Shown here one piece after another: positions 51,877 through 60,348 of a stretch of 64,000 nt of DNA (position 1 is the stretch's first letter; each line of letters opens with the position of its first letter). The notes beneath the pieces are model-generated. The model did not search any database and had not been told where the DNA came from. It worked only from the letters and a program-made list of their open reading frames with translations. A program made the translations under genes and the position numbers. Origin of the DNA: Streptomyces davaonensis JCM 4913 (lineage in GTDB: Bacteria > Actinomycetota > Actinomycetes > Streptomycetales > Streptomycetaceae). Location: the NCBI RefSeq assembly GCF_000349325.1, contig NC_020504.1, forward strand, positions 5,366,053 through 5,430,052, read 5' to 3'.

Positions 51877-53526
51877 ATGGAGACCGAGTCGGAGCCGTAC
51901 GTCCGTCTTGCGACTCTGCGGCAACTGCACCAGGTCATGGCGGACATGAACACCGCGCGCAGCCTGGCGGACACGCTTCAGACCGTCGCCGACGGCGTCG
52001 TCACCGGCCTCGGCTACGAGCTGGCCGCCGTCAACCTGGTCCGGCAGGACGGCGACCTCGTCGTCGCCGCGCTCGCCGGCAACCCCGCCGCGGAGGCGTT
52101 GATCACCGGCCGGACCGGCTCGCGCGAGTCCTGGGAGCGCCGGCTGAGCATGGGCGAGGCCTGGGGCGACCTCAGATTCATCCCGCACACCGAGGGCTGG
52201 GTCCTCGACGACGACGACGTCCCGCAGTGGTACACCGACGGTCCCGCGCCCCGCTTCGAGGACGAGTGGCACCCGTCGGACCGCCTCTTCGCCCCCATGT
52301 ACACGCCGGGCGTGCACGGCGGCGGGAGCGGCGAGCTGATCGGCGTCCTGTCCGTGGACCGGCCGCGCAACGGCCGGCTGCCGGGCGCGTGGGGGCGCGA
52401 GGCCCTCCAGATGTACGCGTTCCAGGCCGCCATCGCGATCAGCAACGCCCGCCTGCGCGCCAACATGCAGCGCGCCCTGGTCCGCCTGGAGCGCGAGCAG
52501 CAGGCGCTGCGGGCCAGCGAGGAGAGCTTCAGGCAGGCCTTCGAGTACGCCCCCTCCGGTATGGCAATCGCCGAGATGGGCGGCGACCAGCACGGCCGCA
52601 TCCTGCGCACCAACGACGCCCTGTGCCGACTGCTCGGCCGCCCCGCCTCCGCGATGCGCCGCTACTCCTTCTCCGACCTCGTCCACCCCGAGGACATCGG
52701 CACCCTGCTGCGGACGTCGGCGGAGGGCGGCCGCGCGGAGCTCAGGCTCGGCCGCCGGGACGGCACCTACGTCTGGGTGTCCCTGCGTAACAGCGTGGTC
52801 GCCGACGCCGCCGACGGCCCCCGTTTTCTCCTCACCCACGTCGAGGACATAGAGGAGCGCAAGCGGCGTGAGCTCCAGCTCGCCCACCGCGCCTCCCACG
52901 ACTCCCTGACCGGTCTGCCGAACTCCGCCGAGCTGCGCGCCCGGCTCTCCTCCCGGCTCTGTACGCGCCCCACCGCCGGCGCCCTGGAGTCCCTGGACGC
53001 GGCCTACGGCCACCCCGCCTACGACGTCAACGGCCACGGCTTCGACTTTCGCCCCGGCACCGACAGCCTCGACGGCTACGACCACCATGTGCACACCGTC
53101 GCCCCTGAGAGTGAGCGTGACGACGGCACCAAGGGGCTCGCGGTGCTCTTCTGCGACCTCGACGGCTTCAAGTCGATCAACGACCGGTTCGGGCACAACG
53201 CGGGCGACGCGGTCCTCATCGAGGTGGCCCGCCGGCTCACCCGGGGCGTCCGGGACGGCGACACGGTGGCCCGGCTCGGCGGCGACGAGTTCGTGGTGCT
53301 GGCCGACGGGCTCGGCCGGGCCGACGCCCAGGACCTCGCCGTACGGCTGCGCAACGAGATCATCCAGCCGATCCGGGTCGACGGACGGGCCATGCGGGTG
53401 GGCGCCAGTTTCGGCATCGGGTGGGCGCACTGCGGCATGACCGCGGACGAGGTGCTGAAGTCGGCCGACGAGCGGATGTACGTAGAGAAACGATCTCGTC
53501 CCAAACAGCACAGACGTGCGGGTTGA
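51877..53526 (+). CDS. cdgB: Diguanylate cyclase (GAF-PAS-GGDEF)
   Basis: A 549-residue protein resembling CdgB of Streptomyces. Order: GAF sensor (about 15-190), PAS/PAC (about 205-325), GGDEF (about 335-540). The catalytic motif is RLGGDEFVVLADG, and the allosteric I-site RxxD (RDGD) sits five residues before it, so activity and c-di-GMP feedback are both expected. Metal and substrate residues are in LFCDLDGFKSINDRFGHNAGD. There is an extra ~45-residue loop between LTGLPNSAELRARL and the first catalytic strand. The ATG preceded by GGGGGGAGGG was chosen; an ATG 15 codons upstream is possible. It makes c-di-GMP, which controls Streptomyces development. Confidence 0.93.
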   Translation: METESEPYVRLATLRQLHQVMADMNTARSLADTLQTVADGVVTGLGYELAAVNLVRQDGDLVVAALAGNPAAEALITGRTGSRESWERRLSMGEAWGDLRFIPHTEGWVLDDDDVPQWYTDGPAPRFEDEWHPSDRLFAPMYTPGVHGGGSGELIGVLSVDRPRNGRLPGAWGREALQMYAFQAAIAISNARLRANMQRALVRLEREQQALRASEESFRQAFEYAPSGMAIAEMGGDQHGRILRTNDALCRLLGRPASAMRRYSFSDLVHPEDIGTLLRTSAEGGRAELRLGRRDGTYVWVSLRNSVVADAADGPRFLLTHVEDIEERKRRELQLAHRASHDSLTGLPNSAELRARLSSRLCTRPTAGALESLDAAYGHPAYDVNGHGFDFRPGTDSLDGYDHHVHTVAPESERDDGTKGLAVLFCDLDGFKSINDRFGHNAGDAVLIEVARRLTRGVRDGDTVARLGGDEFVVLADGLGRADAQDLAVRLRNEIIQPIRVDGRAMRVGASFGIGWAHCGMTADEVLKSADERMYVEKRSRPKQHRRAG

Positions 53527-53643
53527 TCCCCAGGTCAGCGAGCTGATGCGGTCCGAGTCACCCGTTCGGGCGTGCCAGAGCGGGTAGGCTCGCCCTTCGT
53601 CACACGTACCGAATCCGCCCGCACCTGGTGAGGAGACCAAGGG

Positions 53644-54588
53644 ATGACGTCCGGCAACAACGGCGCCAATACGCCCGAGGACGACGACCCGTTCGGCTAC
53701 CTCTACGCCGACGGGCAGGCCAATGGCGCCCAGCCGCCGTCCGGGGGCTACGGCTACCCGAACTCGGTGAACCGGGTGCGCTCGGTCGGTCAGCGGCAGT
53801 ACGGCCAGCAGGCGCCGACGGCGGCCTACGGCCAGGTGCCGCAGCAGCAGGGCACCTACGGCCAGCCGAGCGCCCACTACGCGGCTCCGGAGACCCTCCC
53901 GGGCGGCGCTCCGTCCACCCAGCAGGCTCCGGCGTACGGCGGTGGCAACGGCCGTGGGCGCGGGCCCAACACCAAGGGGCTGCTGATCGGGGCCATCGCG
54001 GTGGTCGCGGCGGTCGTGATCGGCATCGCCGTGGCGATGGCGGGCGGCGACGACGGCAAGGGCGACAAGGACGACCAGGCCGGCTCGACGCCGACCCAGG
54101 GCGAGAAAAAGGATCCGACGCCTTCGCAGGACAGCAGCGCCGACGAGGAGGAGAAGGAGCTCCCGGCGGCGGACGCGAAGGCGCTGCGGCTCGGCGGTAC
54201 GGCCGCGCTGGCCACGGACATCCAGGGTGCCCAGTCGAGCGGGGGCGTGTACGTCGGCGGCCTCAACGCGGTCGGCAGCTCGGTCACCTGGACGGTGGAC
54301 GGCATTCCCGAGGACGGCGCCTACACGGTGTTCACGCGCTTCAGCGTCCCAGGCAAGGACCAGTCGATGACGCTCACCGTCAACGGCAAGGAGTTCGGCA
54401 GCAAGCTCAGCCTGGAGAACTACGCGCGTGCCCCGGAGGGCGACTTCGCCAAGGGCTGGACGACCACTTACGCGTGGCCGACCCTCAACAAGGGCACCAA
54501 CACCATCGCGATCTCCTGCGCCAACGGCGACAAGTGCGATGTCCTGCTCGACCAGCTGTGGATCAAGGCAGGCCAGGTCAAGGAGTAG
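53644..54588 (+). CDS. Membrane-anchored carbohydrate-binding (CBM-like) protein
   Basis: A 314-residue protein with a Gln/Gly/Tyr-rich cytoplasmic N-terminus (~115 residues with AYGQ and GTYGQ repeats), one membrane helix (about 118-140: KGLLIGAIAVVAAVVIGIAVAMAGG), an acidic Ser/Asp/Glu linker, and a C-terminal jelly-roll domain (about 178-312). The last resembles CBM35/CBM6-type sugar-binding modules (YVGGLNAVGSSVTWTV, then CANGDKCDVLLDQLWI). The two Cys may form a disulfide outside. It probably binds extracellular polysaccharide; no catalytic domain is attached. It ends directly against the convergent kinase gene with no gap. Confidence 0.8.
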   Translation: MTSGNNGANTPEDDDPFGYLYADGQANGAQPPSGGYGYPNSVNRVRSVGQRQYGQQAPTAAYGQVPQQQGTYGQPSAHYAAPETLPGGAPSTQQAPAYGGGNGRGRGPNTKGLLIGAIAVVAAVVIGIAVAMAGGDDGKGDKDDQAGSTPTQGEKKDPTPSQDSSADEEEKELPAADAKALRLGGTAALATDIQGAQSSGGVYVGGLNAVGSSVTWTVDGIPEDGAYTVFTRFSVPGKDQSMTLTVNGKEFGSKLSLENYARAPEGDFAKGWTTTYAWPTLNKGTNTIAISCANGDKCDVLLDQLWIKAGQVKE

Positions 54589-55521
54589 TCAGGCCGCGCT
54601 GACCTCCCCCGTCACCGCCACCCGCCCCAGCAGCTCCTCGTACACCCGCCGGTCGAACTCCCCCGCCACCGGCGCCAGGACGCTCGCCGCCGACAGGGCT
54701 GCCGCGCGGGCCAGGCGGGCCGGCCAGGGCAGGTTTTCGATCAGGCCCGACAGCAGGCCCGCGACCGCCGCGTCGCCGGCGCCGGTCGGGTTGCCGCGCA
54801 GGGTGCGGGGCGGGGCGGCGCGCCAGCGGCCCTCCGGGGTGTGCGCCAGCAGGCCCTCGGCGCCCAGGGAGGCGACCACCGTGTGCGCCCCGCGCCGGCG
54901 CGCGTCCTGGGTGGCCCGCAACGGCTCGTGGGAGCCCGTGAGTTCGGCCAGCTCGTCGGCGTTGGGCTTGACGAGGTCGGGGCGGGCCGCGATGGCGCGG
55001 CGCAGGGGTTCGCCGCTGGTGTCCAGCAGGACGGGGACGCCCGCGGTGCGTGCCGCGCGGACCAGCCCGGCGTACGCGCCCACCGGGACACCCGGCGGGA
55101 GGCTGCCGCACAGGGCGACCGCGTCGGCGGACGGGAGCAGGGCGGCGTAGGACTCCTGGAAGGCGGCCCACTCGGTGGGGGTGACCAGCGGGCCCGGTTC
55201 GTTGAGCTGGGTCGTGTCGCCGGTGAGGTCGTCGACGACCGCGATCGTGCGGCGGGTGGCGCCGGTGCCGAGCGGGACGAGGGCGTCCCGCACCCCGTCG
55301 GTGGCGGTGAGCAGATCGCGTACGACCCGGCCCGTGGCGCCGCCCGCGAAGCCGGTGGTGGTCACCTCGTGGCCGAGGGCTGCCAGGACCCGGGCCACGT
55401 TCAGGCCCTTGCCGCCGGGGCGTTCGAGGACCTCGGAGACCCGGTGGGAGGCGTGCGGGCTGAGCGCCCGTACGCGATAGGTGATGTCGAGAGCGGTGTT
55501 CAGCGTGACCGTGAGGATCAC
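54589..55521 (-). CDS. PfkB-family hexose/fructose-1-phosphate kinase
   Basis: A 310-residue ribokinase-fold sugar kinase. The N-terminal signature is PGGKGLNVARVLAALGHEV, and the catalytic anion hole and base are in NPTGAGDAAVAGLLSGL. It belongs to the 1-phosphofructokinase/tagatose-6-phosphate kinase branch; the exact substrate is not certain. It lies downstream of nagA on the same strand, separated by a hairpin, so it may form part of amino-sugar catabolism. There is no PTS gene beside it. Confidence 0.88.
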   Translation of the reverse strand: MILTVTLNTALDITYRVRALSPHASHRVSEVLERPGGKGLNVARVLAALGHEVTTTGFAGGATGRVVRDLLTATDGVRDALVPLGTGATRRTIAVVDDLTGDTTQLNEPGPLVTPTEWAAFQESYAALLPSADAVALCGSLPPGVPVGAYAGLVRAARTAGVPVLLDTSGEPLRRAIAARPDLVKPNADELAELTGSHEPLRATQDARRRGAHTVVASLGAEGLLAHTPEGRWRAAPPRTLRGNPTGAGDAAVAGLLSGLIENLPWPARLARAAALSAASVLAPVAGEFDRRVYEELLGRVAVTGEVSAA

Positions 55522-55581
55522 CTGGACCGACCTCCCCCCGAAAAGTGGTGCCTTCTCTTCCGGTCCTGATCATGCCAAACA

Positions 55582-55618
55582 GACGGCGGCCGTCCCAGCC
55601 CTGGGATCGGCCGCCGTC
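55582..55618 (-). terminator. Terminator after nagA
   Basis: An extended hairpin: outer stem GACGGCGGCCG/CGGCCGCCGTC with an inner TCCCAG/CTGGGA stem, 18 nt past the nagA stop. Confidence 0.75.
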
Positions 55619-55636
55619 GCGCTATGGCCGGACGGA

Positions 55637-56827
55637 TCAGCCCAGTTGGGGATCGACCACCCATTCCCCCCGGCGCAGCACGCCCTTGAGGTCGAAGGCG
55701 GAGTCCAGAAGCACCAGGTCGGCGTACTTGCCGGGCTCCAGGGAACCGATCGTGTCGGACATCCCCAACAGCCGGGCCGGGTTGGCGGACAGGGCCGTCA
55801 CCGCGTCCGAGACGGACAGCCCGTCGATGGTCACCGCGCGCTTGAAGGCGCGGTCCAGGGTGAGGGTGGAGCCCGCGATCGAGCCGCCCTCCACCAGGCG
55901 GGCGACGCCGTCGGCGACCTCGACCTCCAGCGGGCCGAGCATGTAGCGGCCGTCACCGAAGCCGGCCGCGTCCATCGCGTCGGTGATGAACGCGACCCTC
56001 TCGGCGCCCGCGTGATGGAACGCCAGCTGGAGGGAGGCGGGGTGCAGATGGGTGCCGTCGTTGATCAGCTCGACGGTGATCCGGTCGTCCTCCAGCAGCG
56101 CCGCGATCGGTCCCGGGGCGCGGTGGCCGAGCGTGGGCATCGCGTTGAACAGGTGCGTCGCCACGGTGGCGCCCGCGTCGATCGCCTCGACGGTCTGCTC
56201 GTACGTCGCGTCCGTGTGCCCGATCGCCGCGATGACGCCGTGTTCGGCGAGCAGCCGTACGGAGTCGATGCCGCCGGGGAGTTCGGTGGCCAGCGTGACC
56301 ATCCGGGCCTGGCCGCGGGCGGCGTCGATCAGCTTGCGGACGTCGGCGGGGTCGGGGTCGCGCAGCAGCTCCTCGGAGTGCGCGCCCTTGCGGCAGGGGG
56401 AGATGAACGGGCCCTCGAAGTGGATCCCGGCGATGTCGCCCTGTTCGGCGAGTTCGGAGAGCAGGCCGGCGCGCTGGGCGAGGAAGTCCATGTCGCCGGT
56501 GACGGTGGAGGCGACGAGGGTTGTCGTGCCGTGCCGGCGGTGGGTGTCGATGCCGCGGAGTACTTCGTCGACGGTGCCCGAGGTGAAGGAGGCTCCGCCG
56601 CCGCCGTGGTTGTGGATGTCCACGAAGCCGGGTACTACGTAGTGGCCGGTTACGTCGATGACCTGGGCGTTCTCGTGAGCGCTCGCGATGATGCGGTCGC
56701 CCTCGAAGACCACTTGGCCTTCGTCCACGACTCCTGTGGGAAGTGCTACGCGAGCGCCCTTGAGGACCGTCTGCGGGCCGGTGGGGGCTGGTCGCGCAGT
56801 TCCCCGCGCCCCTGAGGGAGTTGCCAT
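55637..56827 (-). CDS. nagA: N-acetylglucosamine-6-phosphate deacetylase
   Basis: A 396-residue amidohydrolase that removes acetate from GlcNAc-6-phosphate. The first metal motif is YVVPGFVDIHNHGGGGASF, the second region HFEGPFISPCRKGAH, and substrate/metal residues follow in ATHLFNAMPTLGHRAPG. The catalytic Asp is in FITDAMDAAGFGDG. It overlaps nagK (TGATG), forming one operon. Residues about 5-15 are encoded by a copy of a Streptomyces intergenic palindrome, so the true functional N-terminus may be a little further in. Expected to be DasR-controlled. Confidence 0.95.
   Translation of the reverse strand: MATPSGARGTARPAPTGPQTVLKGARVALPTGVVDEGQVVFEGDRIIASAHENAQVIDVTGHYVVPGFVDIHNHGGGGASFTSGTVDEVLRGIDTHRRHGTTTLVASTVTGDMDFLAQRAGLLSELAEQGDIAGIHFEGPFISPCRKGAHSEELLRDPDPADVRKLIDAARGQARMVTLATELPGGIDSVRLLAEHGVIAAIGHTDATYEQTVEAIDAGATVATHLFNAMPTLGHRAPGPIAALLEDDRITVELINDGTHLHPASLQLAFHHAGAERVAFITDAMDAAGFGDGRYMLGPLEVEVADGVARLVEGGSIAGSTLTLDRAFKRAVTIDGLSVSDAVTALSANPARLLGMSDTIGSLEPGKYADLVLLDSAFDLKGVLRRGEWVVDPQLG
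56783..56820. repeat. Streptomyces GC-rich palindromic element (copy 3, inside nagA)
   Basis: Contains GCGCAGTTCCCCGCGCCCC, the commonest form of the same element as at 23,591. Here it lies within the first codons of nagA and supplies residues 5-15. Confidence 0.65.
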
Positions 56828-57771
56828 CAGGTCGTTTCCTCCTGGATCCGAGTTGTAGTGGTCAGCAGGTCCCAGGCCAGTAGGCCCGCTCCCAGACAGC
56901 CCGCCGCGTCCCCCAGCACCGCCGGAACGATCGTCGGCAGCTTCTGGAACGTGACCCTCTGCCGGACGGCGTCCCGCAGTGGTGTGAACAAGGTTTCCCC
57001 CGCCTCGGCGAGGCCGCCACCGATGATCAGGGTGCGCGGGTCCAGCAGGGTGAGGGCCGTGACCAGGCCGTCGGCGAGGGCGTCGATGGCGTGCTGCCAG
57101 ACTCGTACGGCGTTCGGGTCGCCGGACGTGACGGCCTTCGCGCAGTCCGCGGCGTCCGCCGAAGGGTCGCCGCTCGCCGCCGCCCACGCCTCGCTGACCG
57201 CCGCCGCGGACGCCAGCCGCTCCAGGCAGCCGCGCTGGCCGCAGGGGCAGGGCGGGCCGCCGGGGCGTACGACGACATGGCCGATCTCGCCCGCGAAACC
57301 GTGCGCCCCGGCCTCCACCCGGCCGTCCACCCCGATCGCGCCCGCGATGCCGGTGCCCAGCGCCACGAACAGGAACCGGTCCGCGCCCTTGCCCGCGCCG
57401 ACCCGGCCCTCGGCGAGGCCGCCGGTGCGCACGTCGTGGCCGAGGGCGGCCGGGATGCCCAGCTCGGTGCGGATCAGCTCGCGCAGGGGTACGTCGCGCC
57501 AGCCCAGGTTGGCGGAGTAGGCGGCGATGCCGGCCGCCTCGTCGACGATGCCGGGGACGGCGACGCCGGCCGCGGCGGCGGGTTCGCCCAGGGTCTTCGT
57601 GCCGTGGGCGCTCAGCTCGGCGGCGAAGTCGAGGATGTTCGCGACGACCGCGTCGGGGCCGCGCTCGCGTCCGGTCGGCCGTCGGGCCTGGTGCAGCAGC
57701 GCGCCGTCCGCCCCGACCAGGGCGGCCTTCATACCGGTGCCGCCCACGTCGAGGGCGATGACATGTCTCAC
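56827..57771 (-). CDS. nagK: N-acetylglucosamine kinase (ROK family)
   Basis: A 314-residue ROK kinase. The ATP motif is ALDVGGTGMKAALVGADGAL at the N-terminus. The zinc motif PPCPCGQRGCLERLAS has all Cys present, and the glycine-rich sugar-binding region is VALGTGIAGAIGVDGRVEAGAHGFAGEIGHVVV, whose Glu-His ligands are intact. It phosphorylates GlcNAc for NagA, with which it overlaps by one base. The divergent upstream region holds two dre-like sites, fitting control by the GlcN6P-sensing regulator DasR. Confidence 0.93.
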   Translation of the reverse strand: MRHVIALDVGGTGMKAALVGADGALLHQARRPTGRERGPDAVVANILDFAAELSAHGTKTLGEPAAAAGVAVPGIVDEAAGIAAYSANLGWRDVPLRELIRTELGIPAALGHDVRTGGLAEGRVGAGKGADRFLFVALGTGIAGAIGVDGRVEAGAHGFAGEIGHVVVRPGGPPCPCGQRGCLERLASAAAVSEAWAAASGDPSADAADCAKAVTSGDPNAVRVWQHAIDALADGLVTALTLLDPRTLIIGGGLAEAGETLFTPLRDAVRQRVTFQKLPTIVPAVLGDAAGCLGAGLLAWDLLTTTTRIQEETT

Positions 57772-57799
57772 GGGGGACAGTGTGACCCTTATACCTGTG

Positions 57800-57815
57800 A
57801 GAGGTCTAGTCCACT
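57800..57815. promoter_or_regulatory. dre-like DasR operator 1
   Basis: AGAGGTCTAGTCCACT matches the DasR consensus AGTGGTCTAGACCACT at 14 of 16 positions. It lies between nagK and the sugar-binding lipoprotein gene. Confidence 0.75.
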
Positions 57816-57816
57816 A

Positions 57817-57832
57817 CGTGGTGTAGACCTTA
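57817..57832. promoter_or_regulatory. dre-like DasR operator 2 (weak)
   Basis: CGTGGTGTAGACCTTA matches the same consensus at 11 of 16 positions and sits one base after operator 1. Confidence 0.45.
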
Positions 57833-57879
57833 TGGTTTGCTTCGAAAATTTTCGCGACGGGTCAATGGGGCTGGGATTT

Positions 57880-59148
57880 ATGCGGCGGCGTAGGACGGGA
57901 ACGATTGCGGTGGTGTCCGCACTGGGCATGACAGCGGTCCTGGGCGGCTGCGGGCTGACCGGGGGATCGGACGAGGTCACGCTGCGACTCGTCGCCGCGG
58001 ACTACGGCGACAGCGCGGCGAACAGCTCCGAGAAGTACTGGAACTCCCTGGTCGAGGAGTACGAGAAGGACCACCCGGACGTCACCGTCGAGGTCAGCGT
58101 CTACTCCTGGACCGACGTCGACCGCAAGGTCAAGGAGCTGGTCGACGCGGGTGAGGCGCCCGACCTGGCGCAGATCGGGGCATACGCCGACTACGCGAAG
58201 GCGGACAAGCTGTACTCCGCCAGCGAGCTGCTCTCCATCACCACCCAGGCCGACTTCCTCCCGCAGCTCGCCGCCGCGGGCGCGGTGAACGGGGCGCAGT
58301 ACGGGCTGCCCTTCGCCTCCTCCACGCGGCTGCTCTTCTACAACAAGTCCCTCTTCGCCGAGGCCGGCTTCGAGGCCCCGCAGACCTGGCAGGAACTGGT
58401 CGCGGCCGCCGAGGCGCTGAAGGCGAACGGGGTGAAGTTCCCCTACGCCCTGCCGCTCGGTCCCGAGGAGGCGCAGGCCGAGACCATGCAGTGGCTGCTC
58501 AGCGGCCGGGGCGGCTACACCGACCCCAACACGGGCACCTACGTCCTGGACTCCGACGAGAACGTCGAGACGTTCGACTGGCTGAAGTCCGAGCTGGTCG
58601 GCGAGGACCTCGTCGGGCCGGTCGCGCCCAAGTCGCTCAACCGCGCGGACGCCTTCGAGGCGTTCACCGACGGCGACGTCGGCATGCTCAACGGGCACCC
58701 CACGCTGATGAAGGCGGCCGCCGCGAAGGGCGTGAAGTTCGGCATGGTGCCGATGCCGGGCATCGAGGGGCCGAGCCGGATCTCCATGGGCGTCGCCGAC
58801 TGGATGATGGCGTTCAAGCAGAACGGCCACGCCGAGGAGATCGGCGACTTCCTGGACTTCGTCTACGACGACGAGAACGTGCTCGCCTTCTCCCGCGAGT
58901 ACGACCTGCTGCCCGTGACGAGTCCGGTCTGGGACACCATGAGCGTGGCGAAGGAGGACGCGGACCTGAAGCCCTTCCTGGACGCGCTCCCCACCTCCGA
59001 GCTCTATCCGGTGGGCCGCACCTCCTGGGCCGCGGTCAACGCGGCGATCAAGCAGAAGATCGGCCGGGCGGTCTCGTACGGCGGTGACCCGGCCACGGTG
59101 CTGCGCGAGCTCCAGGCGACGGCGGCGACCGAGGAGAGCGCGGAGTAG
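57880..59148 (+). CDS. Sugar ABC-transporter substrate-binding lipoprotein
   Basis: A 422-residue family 1 extracellular sugar-binding protein. A basic N-terminus (MRRRRTG), a hydrophobic core and the lipobox LGGC put it on the outer face of the membrane. The mature part has the bilobed pattern, e.g. SLVEEYEKDHPDVTVEVSVYSWTDVDRKVKELVDAGEAPDLAQIG and YGLPFASSTRLLFYNKSLFAEAGFEAP. No permease genes are beside it, so it must share permeases encoded elsewhere, presumably energised by MsiK. The dre sites upstream suggest an amino-sugar or chito-oligosaccharide ligand. Start: ATG at 57,880; ATG at 57,865 is possible. Confidence 0.9.
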   Translation: MRRRRTGTIAVVSALGMTAVLGGCGLTGGSDEVTLRLVAADYGDSAANSSEKYWNSLVEEYEKDHPDVTVEVSVYSWTDVDRKVKELVDAGEAPDLAQIGAYADYAKADKLYSASELLSITTQADFLPQLAAAGAVNGAQYGLPFASSTRLLFYNKSLFAEAGFEAPQTWQELVAAAEALKANGVKFPYALPLGPEEAQAETMQWLLSGRGGYTDPNTGTYVLDSDENVETFDWLKSELVGEDLVGPVAPKSLNRADAFEAFTDGDVGMLNGHPTLMKAAAAKGVKFGMVPMPGIEGPSRISMGVADWMMAFKQNGHAEEIGDFLDFVYDDENVLAFSREYDLLPVTSPVWDTMSVAKEDADLKPFLDALPTSELYPVGRTSWAAVNAAIKQKIGRAVSYGGDPATVLRELQATAATEESAE

Positions 59149-59183
59149 CCCCGACTGTCAGTGCCGGGAGCTACGGTGCTCGC

Positions 59184-59417
59184 ATGGAACAGGAACCGCT
59201 GAACCCCGGGGAACAGGCCGTCCTGGCCCTGGAGCGCCGCGGCTTCCCGGGCCCCGGAGCGAAGGAGCGGGCGATACGCGAGGAGCTGGGCCTGGCCCCC
59301 GTCCGCTACTACCAGCTCCTCAACGCCCTCCTCGACGACCAGCGGGCCCTCGCCCACGACCCGGTGACAGTGAACAGACTGCGCCGGATACGCGAGTCCC
59401 GGAGGGCGGAGAGATGA
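59184..59417 (+). CDS. DUF3263 small helical protein
   Basis: A 77-residue protein with blocks LNPGEQAVLALERRGFPGPGAKERAIREELGLAPVRYYQLLNALLDD and RRIRESRRAE, matching DUF3263 of actinobacteria. The central part looks like a helix-turn-helix (KERAIREELGLAPVRYYQLLNALL), so DNA binding or a regulatory role is possible. The start is the ATG after GGTGCTCGC. Short, but codon bias is normal. Confidence 0.87.
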   Translation: MEQEPLNPGEQAVLALERRGFPGPGAKERAIREELGLAPVRYYQLLNALLDDQRALAHDPVTVNRLRRIRESRRAER

Positions 59418-59491
59418 CGCCCGGCCAACCCGCGGGCGCAGCTTTCCCGCCCTGCTGACCGGCGGGGCTGTAGCTGGATAAGGTCCGTCGT

Positions 59492-60340
59492 ATGGGCAGC
59501 CACACGGACTCGACCCCCTTGCCGGACCCTGCCACCCCCGCCGGGCGGGCCGGACTCGACGCGATTCTCGCCGACCCCGCGCGCGCGGTGATCGCGCTCG
59601 ACTTCGACGGGACGCTCGCACCGATCGTCCCGGACCCCGAGCAGGCCCGCGCCCACCCGGACGCGGTGCCCGCGCTCGCCGCGCTCGCGCCGAAGGTGGC
59701 CGCCGTCGCGGTGGTCACCGGACGCCCGGCCGGCGTCGCGGTCCGCTACGGCGGATTCGCCGGTGTCCCCGGCCTGGAGCACCTCGTCGTCCTCGGCCAC
59801 TACGGCGCCGAGCGCTGGGACGCCGTCACCGGCACGGTCTCCGCGCCCGCGCCCGACCCCGGGGTCGCCGCGGTCCGCGCCGAGCTGCCCGGCGTCCTCG
59901 ACGGCGTCGGCGCCTGGCACGGCACCTGGATCGAGGAGAAGGGCCGGGCGGTCGCCGTGCACACCAGGCGCGCCGCCGATCCGCAGGCCGCGTTCGAGGC
60001 GCTGCGGGCACCGCTCGGCGAACTCGCCGCCCGCCACGGCCTGATCGTCGAACCGGGACGCATGGTCCTTGAGCTGCGCCCGCCCGGCATGGACAAGGGC
60101 GTCGCCCTGCTGGACTACATCCGCGAGATCGACGCCGGCTCGGTCCTCTACGCCGGTGACGACCTCGGCGACCTCCCCGCCTACGCGGCCGTGGAGAAGC
60201 TCCGCCTGGACGGCACCCCCGGCCTGCTGGTGTGCAGCGGCAGCGACGAGGTCCCGGAACTGGCCGAGAAGTCGGATGTGGTGGTGGGGGGCCCACAGGG
60301 CGTGGCGGGCCTGCTCAGCGCGCTGGCGGACCGGCTGTAG
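59492..60340 (+). CDS. otsB: Trehalose-6-phosphate phosphatase
   Basis: A 282-residue HAD-superfamily phosphatase. The nucleophile motif is VIALDFDGTLAPIVPDPEQA. The third motif region is PGMDKGVALLDYI, and the fourth motif GDDLGDLPAYAAVEKL binds magnesium. It converts trehalose-6-phosphate to trehalose. It converges on otsA (8 nt between stops) rather than forming an operon with it, which is unusual for the functional pair. Confidence 0.92.
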   Translation: MGSHTDSTPLPDPATPAGRAGLDAILADPARAVIALDFDGTLAPIVPDPEQARAHPDAVPALAALAPKVAAVAVVTGRPAGVAVRYGGFAGVPGLEHLVVLGHYGAERWDAVTGTVSAPAPDPGVAAVRAELPGVLDGVGAWHGTWIEEKGRAVAVHTRRAADPQAAFEALRAPLGELAARHGLIVEPGRMVLELRPPGMDKGVALLDYIREIDAGSVLYAGDDLGDLPAYAAVEKLRLDGTPGLLVCSGSDEVPELAEKSDVVVGGPQGVAGLLSALADRL

Positions 60341-60348
60341 CGGCGGGG

